Source of the DNA: Panicum virgatum
Lineage: Eukaryota > Streptophyta > Magnoliopsida > Poales > Poaceae
Direction: 5' to 3'
DNA length: 64,000 nt
NCBI RefSeq assembly: GCF_016808335.1
Contig: NC_053138.1
Coordinates: 13,881,900 to 13,945,899, forward strand
A model generated the notes under the pieces. That model did no database searches. It was not told the origin of the DNA and saw only the letters and a list, made by a program, of their open reading frames with translations. A program made the translations under genes and the position numbers. Positions 58,864-64,000 of this stretch are shown one piece after another; the first letter of the stretch is position 1, and each line of letters starts with the position of its first letter.

Positions 58864-60282
58864 TGTTGGCGCTCCTTAAGTATCCATTTTATCCCTTGTT
58901 TAATTTTGATAATGGCATGAATTTAATATTAGAATCACTAACCATCCTAACCTCGGCCCAATTATTGGTCGTTTTCGCGTTTGCACATACATTTTCGAGG
59001 TACTTCGTTGTTGCAGGTTTTTGACCAATTTTGGAGCATGAAATGGCGAGGCCCACGATCACGCGATGACACGAAGAAAGACGAAGGCCAAAGCCCGAAT
59101 AAAGGATCGAAGGCCATGATGATTAGAGGCCCGTTCTTGCACATCCACCCTCCAATGAAGCCCAAAGGACAAAGCCCACAAGATAAGATCAAGATACTTC
59201 GGGGCTAAGCAAAGCAAAGAGATATTTAAGGAAGGATTTTCCATCCTATCCTTTTCCTCGAAGAAATCTCGAAGATAACGACGTCTAATGGGGTGCAATC
59301 GTGAAAGACATAAACTCTAGAAGATTCCAGGAGACTTGGGGAGAAAGATGAACACGAGACGGCGAAGGAAAGAGCCAGGCCGGCCAGCCTAGGCCTATTG
59401 GGCCGGCCGGCCCAGCCCTTTTTTAGGTTGGTTCGACCTCCCCTTTGACCTAGGGTTCCCTGAGGCTATTTAAAGACCCCTCCCCAAGGTTCACGCAGAG
59501 ATCAATTCGGGAGACGACGCCAAGGAGCAGAGAAGATAGAGGGACACCTCTCGGAGAGCTGAGGGTCGTGCTAGTTGTCTAGGGGATTCCCTAGCTGACG
59601 TGGGAACCTTGCAAGGAAGACCACGTCGGAGTTCTGGAGCTAGGATCATCAAGATCAAGGTAGGGCCCCAGTTGTGATCTTGTGATGTACAATCATTCAT
59701 GGTGAAGTTATTTGTGATTCCGAATGTTTAGCGACCATGTTCTCTCTTTCGATTTCGTTCTTTTCTTTGGGTTTGCTTCATCCTAGATCTATTATCGAGA
59801 TAGATCGCTTAGCATGATCTTGTAGTCATGGTGGCTAGAGGTTCATGGCGGAACTACCAAAGGGGGTTCGACTTGCTTCATGGTATTTCGTTCAAAAGGG
59901 GGGCGTCGTGACAGGCCGTCTCCACAGAGTAGGCGGAGTATCGAGGGATCGGATTGGAGATTTTGGGTTTAAAGAGGCTTTTCATTGAGATTCACATCTA
60001 CCTTACTTCACTTCATCTAGCTGAAATTACAACATATGCATGATCTAGGTGATATAGATTGGTTATCTCTAACTTTCTCTGGCTACCTTTGGTGTTTGTC
60101 GTTTTTAGTAGATTAGATTCGTTTTCACCATCTCAACACAAAGGAATCTCTATGCTAGTAGATTGTTTCTTGTCTCTTTGGTTCCGTGGATTGATAAACC
60201 TTGGGGGAATACTCTGAGGGAAAAGCTACACGAAACCGTGCGCTTGCGGTATATAAATCGGGGGCGCTAAGGAGCGTCAACA
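58864..60282 (+). repeat. 5' LTR of element Y
   Basis: 1419 bp, TGTTGGCGCTCC...GGAGCGTCAACA. Paired GGCCGGCC-type palindromes lie at 59378-59413 and a TATA-like CTATTTAAAG near 59465. Confidence 0.88.
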
Positions 60283-60290
60283 AGCTTTTC

Positions 60291-60308
60291 TGGCGCCGTT
60301 GCCGGGGA
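60291..60308 (+). other. Primer-binding site (tRNA-Asp), element Y
   Basis: TGGCGCCGTTGCCGGGGA is exactly complementary to the 3' 18 nt of plant tRNA-Asp including CCA. Confidence 0.85.
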
Positions 60309-60541
60309 ACCATCGATTTAAGATCCAATCTTACTTGCATTCGTAAATATTTCTTGATTTTTCTTTTTGACCTTTTTTTAGATCTCTTATTTTTCTGAGC
60401 TAACTAAAAAAACGGATCTATTCCACGAAAATCAATCTAATCTAGAGTTTGCTTTATTTTTCTTTTATGTTTGAGATCTTGTATATTCATCTTTTAGATC
60501 TCGTATATATTTTTCTTTTTTTCACTAACCCCTAACAGGAG

Positions 60542-63058
60542 ATGGACGGGAGCCTCTCCAACAAAACCGAAAATTTTGTGGATGATCCAGAAAAAATTTA
60601 CAGGCAAAGAAGACGAGAAGCACGATCAAGGAAGCCGGAACTAGTAGATCCAAAAGTTGAAGCCGTTGATTCATCGTCTTCACCTCAAGCAACTCCACCA
60701 ACAAGTCCAAAGGAGGCGCCACTTCACCAAGGGATGGCGCTACCGGAGCCAGAGCATACGATCGGAGAGCTATGCACTCTGGACGTTCGGGACTTGCCGA
60801 TCCAATATCTCGACAACATCGGAGTTCCATTCGAGATCAAGACTTCAATCATAAGGATGGTGCAAAGCTCGTCCTTCACTGGAAAAGAAGATGCTAATCT
60901 ACAACTTCAAGCGTTCCTCCAACTATGCCGCACCTTCGACATGCAAGGGATGACTCAAGATCAAATAAGAGCGAGGCTCTTTCCGTTATCTCTACTTGGG
61001 AGAGCGCTGCAATGGTTTCATTCTGTACCACCGCGCACGGTGCAAAATTGGGAGTCCTTGATGAATGAATTCATGACAGAGTTCTACTCGCCGGGCAAGA
61101 CCCAAATTCTGCGCAACAAGATTGCAACATTCGCGCAAGCCCCGACGGAGACTATTGTGGAAGCCTATGAGCGCTTCAACGACTACATCCGCGTCGTACC
61201 TCATCACAAGTTTTCAAGGGAGGATGTGGTCCAGAAGTTCTATCAAGGCCTCACTACTGCATCAAGGGGGATCATTGACGCATCGGCCGGAGGTTCTATC
61301 ATTGAGCTCACGCCTACTCAAGTTTTCAAGCTATTCAAGAAGGTGTCGGACAATGACGCATGGGCATCATCGGGGCGCCTACAACCACTCCAAGCCGTGG
61401 GCACCGCGAAGAGTGTATTACAAGTGGAACGCGAAGAAGTGCTAGAAGGGAAGATCGACTCGCTCATGAGAAGGTTGGAGAAGATGGAAGTGGAAAAGAG
61501 AGAAGCCCAAGCTATCGATTTGAAGGCGGCCGAAGCAAGGTTTACATGTGAAGAATGTGGAGAGTACGGCCATGTCCAAAAGAATTGGCCGGAGGAAGCC
61601 AAGATGCTCGACTACATGAAGAAGGGAGAATGGATTCCGCCAACCAACTTCTGCTACAGGCAAGGTAGACCCCGATTTAATGCAAGCTCTTCCATTCAAA
61701 ACTCGGTGCCTCTTTGTACAGAATTGAAGGAGTTCATGGAGGAGCAAGGCAAGATCAACAAGGACACCGTCACCAAGTTCAAGGCTATGGACAAGATCTT
61801 GGAGAACATTGATGGCAAGGTGACGGAAGTCGGGAGCTCTAACCTCCAAGTACTCAACATGATGAAGATGCTAGAAACACAATTAGCCTAGCTCGCCGGA
61901 CGCCTATCTAGCAACGAAGGAAAATTGCCCGGGCAACCTCAAAGTCCGGAGACGGCAAAGGCAATTCAAACTCGCTCGGGAAAGGAGACCGAAGAACCCG
62001 AACATGCGGCGGGAGCAAGGAAGCCTAAGCAAAGAGTTGAAGTGGAGACCATCATCAAGGAGAAGGCACCTACTCCTATGCCAGAGATAGTCACCGAGGA
62101 GCCAGAGTTTGAGCTAGATGATATAGACACCAAGATTCTACCGCCAAGGTCACGATACCGCAAAGGTAAATATGAAGATGAGCAGTTCAACAAATTTGTT
62201 GACATGGTACGCAGGTTTAGCATCAATATGCCCCTCTTGGACGCTCTACAAGTTCCAACGTATTCTCGCTACTTCAAAGACATCATGGGAAACAAGCGCG
62301 AGATACCGCCAAGCACTGTCAAGCTAACCGAGGAATGTAGCGCGACAATCGCTAATGAAGCTCCTGAAAAGAAGAGGGACCCCGGATGTCCTACCATCCC
62401 GTGTTCCATTGGATCTCTTATGTTCGAAAGAGCACTTTGTGATCTCGGTGCAAGTTTGAGCATCATGCCAAAGAATGTGTAAGAGAAGCTACGCTTACCG
62501 GAGCCGGAACCCACCGCCATGTGCCTAGAGTTAGCGGACAATTCCGTTCGCTATCCTTTGGGAATCGCCGAAGACGTGCTCGTGAAGATTGGAGAACACT
62601 TAGTCCCCGTTGACTTTGTGATTCTCGATATGGGAGAAGGGAGCAAGGCGCCTCTCATACTTGGGAGGCCTTTCCTCAAGACCGCAAGGGCGAACATCGA
62701 CATTGGCAAGGGGGAGATAAAGTTCGACATCAATGGCACCACAAGCGAATTCAAGTTTCGTCCACGCCTCGAGGTATGCAACATGATCAATGTCAAATAT
62801 GTTCCGCCTCACCGCCGTGTCACAAAGGAGAAGCCAAAGAAAGAAGAGGAGCCAAACAAGAAGGAAGCAAAGAAGGAGATAGAAGTCGTCGCGTCCATCG
62901 CGACAAAGAAGATCGCTGCACCCGTCAAGAAGAAAGCTAAAAGCCCGCCTGTGAAGACCAAAAAGACGACTAACGTAGAAAACAAACCCGCACCAAGGAT
63001 TGTGCGGAAGTGGGTACCCAAGACTGCAGCGCCATCACCGAGCGTTGGTCCGAAGTGA
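60542..63058 (+). pseudogene. gag-protease polyprotein of element Y
   Basis: ATG at 60542. The capsid region resembles X. The zinc knuckle reads CEECGEYGHVQKNW, so its last Cys is Trp. A TAG at 61889-61891 replaces the CAG seen in X at the same codon. The protease follows (ALCDLGASLSIMP near 62435, LILGRPFLKTARANIDIGKG near 62660), with a TAA at 62480-62482 inside it. It ends in a Lys-rich tail (KKKAKSPPVKTKKTT) and a stop at 63056-63058. The frame is otherwise continuous across the two stops. Confidence 0.85.
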
Positions 63059-63080
63059 AAAAGAAGAAAGTCGCGCTTTG

Positions 63081-63175
63081 CGGGAGGCAACCCGTTCGTC
63101 GAGTCAAGAATAAAGCTGTCGGGAGTTCAACCCGTTCGTCGAGTCAAGAATAAGCTGCCGGGAGGACAACCCGTG
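63081..63175 (+). repeat. 39-bp tandem repeat after gag-protease of Y
   Basis: Two full copies (63081-63119, 63120-63158) and one partial copy (63159-63175) of CGGGAGG-CAACCCG-TTCGTCGAGTCAAGAATAA. The GGG...CCC parts could pair. Confidence 0.8.
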
Positions 63176-64000
63176 AAAAGTTTAGGTAAGTGAGTCGAGA
63201 ATTTTGCTACGCAAGAACATGATATACTTTTGAACAATTGGTCGTTCGGTCGAACAATTCGATTTGGATTTTATTCGCTCGGTCATTTCGATGATGTTTC
63301 TTATTTTAAACCAATGACATGAGCCATCCTATGATTTATTTGCCTCTTCTTGAGAAAGCCACATCCAAAATTCCATACCTATTTTTGGCGACCGTCCTGT
63401 CCATGACGGCCGGACCAAGTTGAGATAAAACACACGAATAGAGCCGCGCTATGTTTATATCATTTGAATTCTTGATGCGTAGGTTCGCGCAAGGATAGAA
63501 GAGAATTTTCAGTTTCATCACCATAGGATTAGAATTTTCCTCACTTTATTTATTCCTTTTTTCAAAAATCTCTTTCTCATTTTGGCAAAAATTAGAACCT
63601 AAACCCAAGACCCACGGTTGAATTCGAGATTGTTCGCTATCAATTCATGAGAGTGAACGGTTCCGGTGCAACCAAAATTAATGTAGTCGGGAAATATTTT
63701 TTGACTTACAAATGTAAAGATGTTTCAATTCCCCTCTGATTATTCATTTAAACTCATTGCATGCTTTGAGTCAATTCTGAAATTTCGAAGTTAGAGGAGG
63801 ATTAAACATCTAAGCATGATTTGGAGAGGGTTTATGTGCTTGATTAACATCCATTGATCAAAGTGAGTTCACGGGAAAGAGTTGTGCTCTCTACCTACCA
63901 CCACATGCAAATAATTCAAAGGAGGGAGCAGCCATGCATGGAAGGACATGTGATTTTCAGCAAAGATGGCACCATGTGATGAATGATGAAGCATGAGACA
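63176..64000 (+). other. Non-coding internal region of element Y
   Basis: AT-rich sequence without a long frame up to the window edge. The phrase ATCTAAGCATG near 63810 recalls the polypurine-tract context of element 1, but no G-run follows. Confidence 0.5.

Larger units (their letters stand above)
58864..64000 (+). mobile_element. Athila-like element Y (gag-protease), runs off the window
   Basis: LTR 58864-60282, primer site 60291-60308, gag-protease 60542-63058, then non-coding DNA to the window end. It sits in the gag of X after AACCT (58859-58863). No reverse transcriptase follows the protease within 940 bp, unlike element 1, so Y looks like a non-autonomous gag-protease element. Confidence 0.8.

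Overview
The window is nuclear DNA of a grass (Poaceae). The evidence is intron-split plant gene families (calcium-dependent protein kinase, ABL-interactor-like SCAR/WAVE subunit, SLAC1-type anion channel, FHIT-type HIT hydrolase), GC-rich first exons, Tourist-like MITEs with TTA duplications, Mutator-like elements, and nested Gypsy retrotransposons with a tRNA-Asp primer site. A panicoid grass is plausible, but I cannot name the species. No tRNA, rRNA, CRISPR array or bacterial-type operon was seen.

Layout. 1-26.7 kb is the gene-rich part. It starts with small transposons: a Tourist-like MITE (2.06 kb), a short LINE-type retroposon with a perfect 14-bp target duplication (2.43-3.87 kb), a MITE (5.2 kb) and a fold-back Mutator-type element with a 9-bp duplication (6.2-6.7 kb). 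Next come an HGGG-repeat zinc-finger-like gene often labelled 'WRKY19' (coding 9461-11416 +, with a 1.4-kb leader intron), a CDPK (13430-16638 +, 8 exons, 557 aa), a tail-to-tail ABIL gene (17666-20018 -, 9 exons, 300 aa), more fold-back MITEs, and an intronless SLAH2/3-like anion channel (22390-23997 -).

26.7-40.9 kb is one Mutator-like element (9-bp duplication AAATGTTTT at both ends) whose transposase is split by a 10.4-kb Athila-like Gypsy element. The Gypsy element has a decayed gag-pol but an intact extra ORF of unknown function (34201-35022). The MULE ends about 165 bp upstream of an FHIT-type gene (about 41.1-43.1 kb +). That gene shows a textbook U12 AT-AC intron immediately after an apparent 3-nt microexon.

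45-64 kb is a retrotransposon graveyard. A Tat-lineage Gypsy element is rearranged (LTR fragment, foreign LTR fragment, gag-pol, LTR, gag start). It is followed by the 3' part of another Gypsy element (W). W's LTR is interrupted by a deleted Athila-like element (X), and X's gag is in turn interrupted by a related gag-protease-only element (Y) that runs off the window.

The four complete host genes and FHIT do not form a pathway. CDPKs and S-type anion channels are functionally linked in guard-cell and nitrate signalling in general, but their proximity here proves nothing. The most interesting signals are the microexon plus U12 intron, the intact third ORF preceded by an LTR-like GGCCGGCC/TATA module, the duplicated polypurine tract in two elements, and the placement of the MULE in the FHIT promoter.
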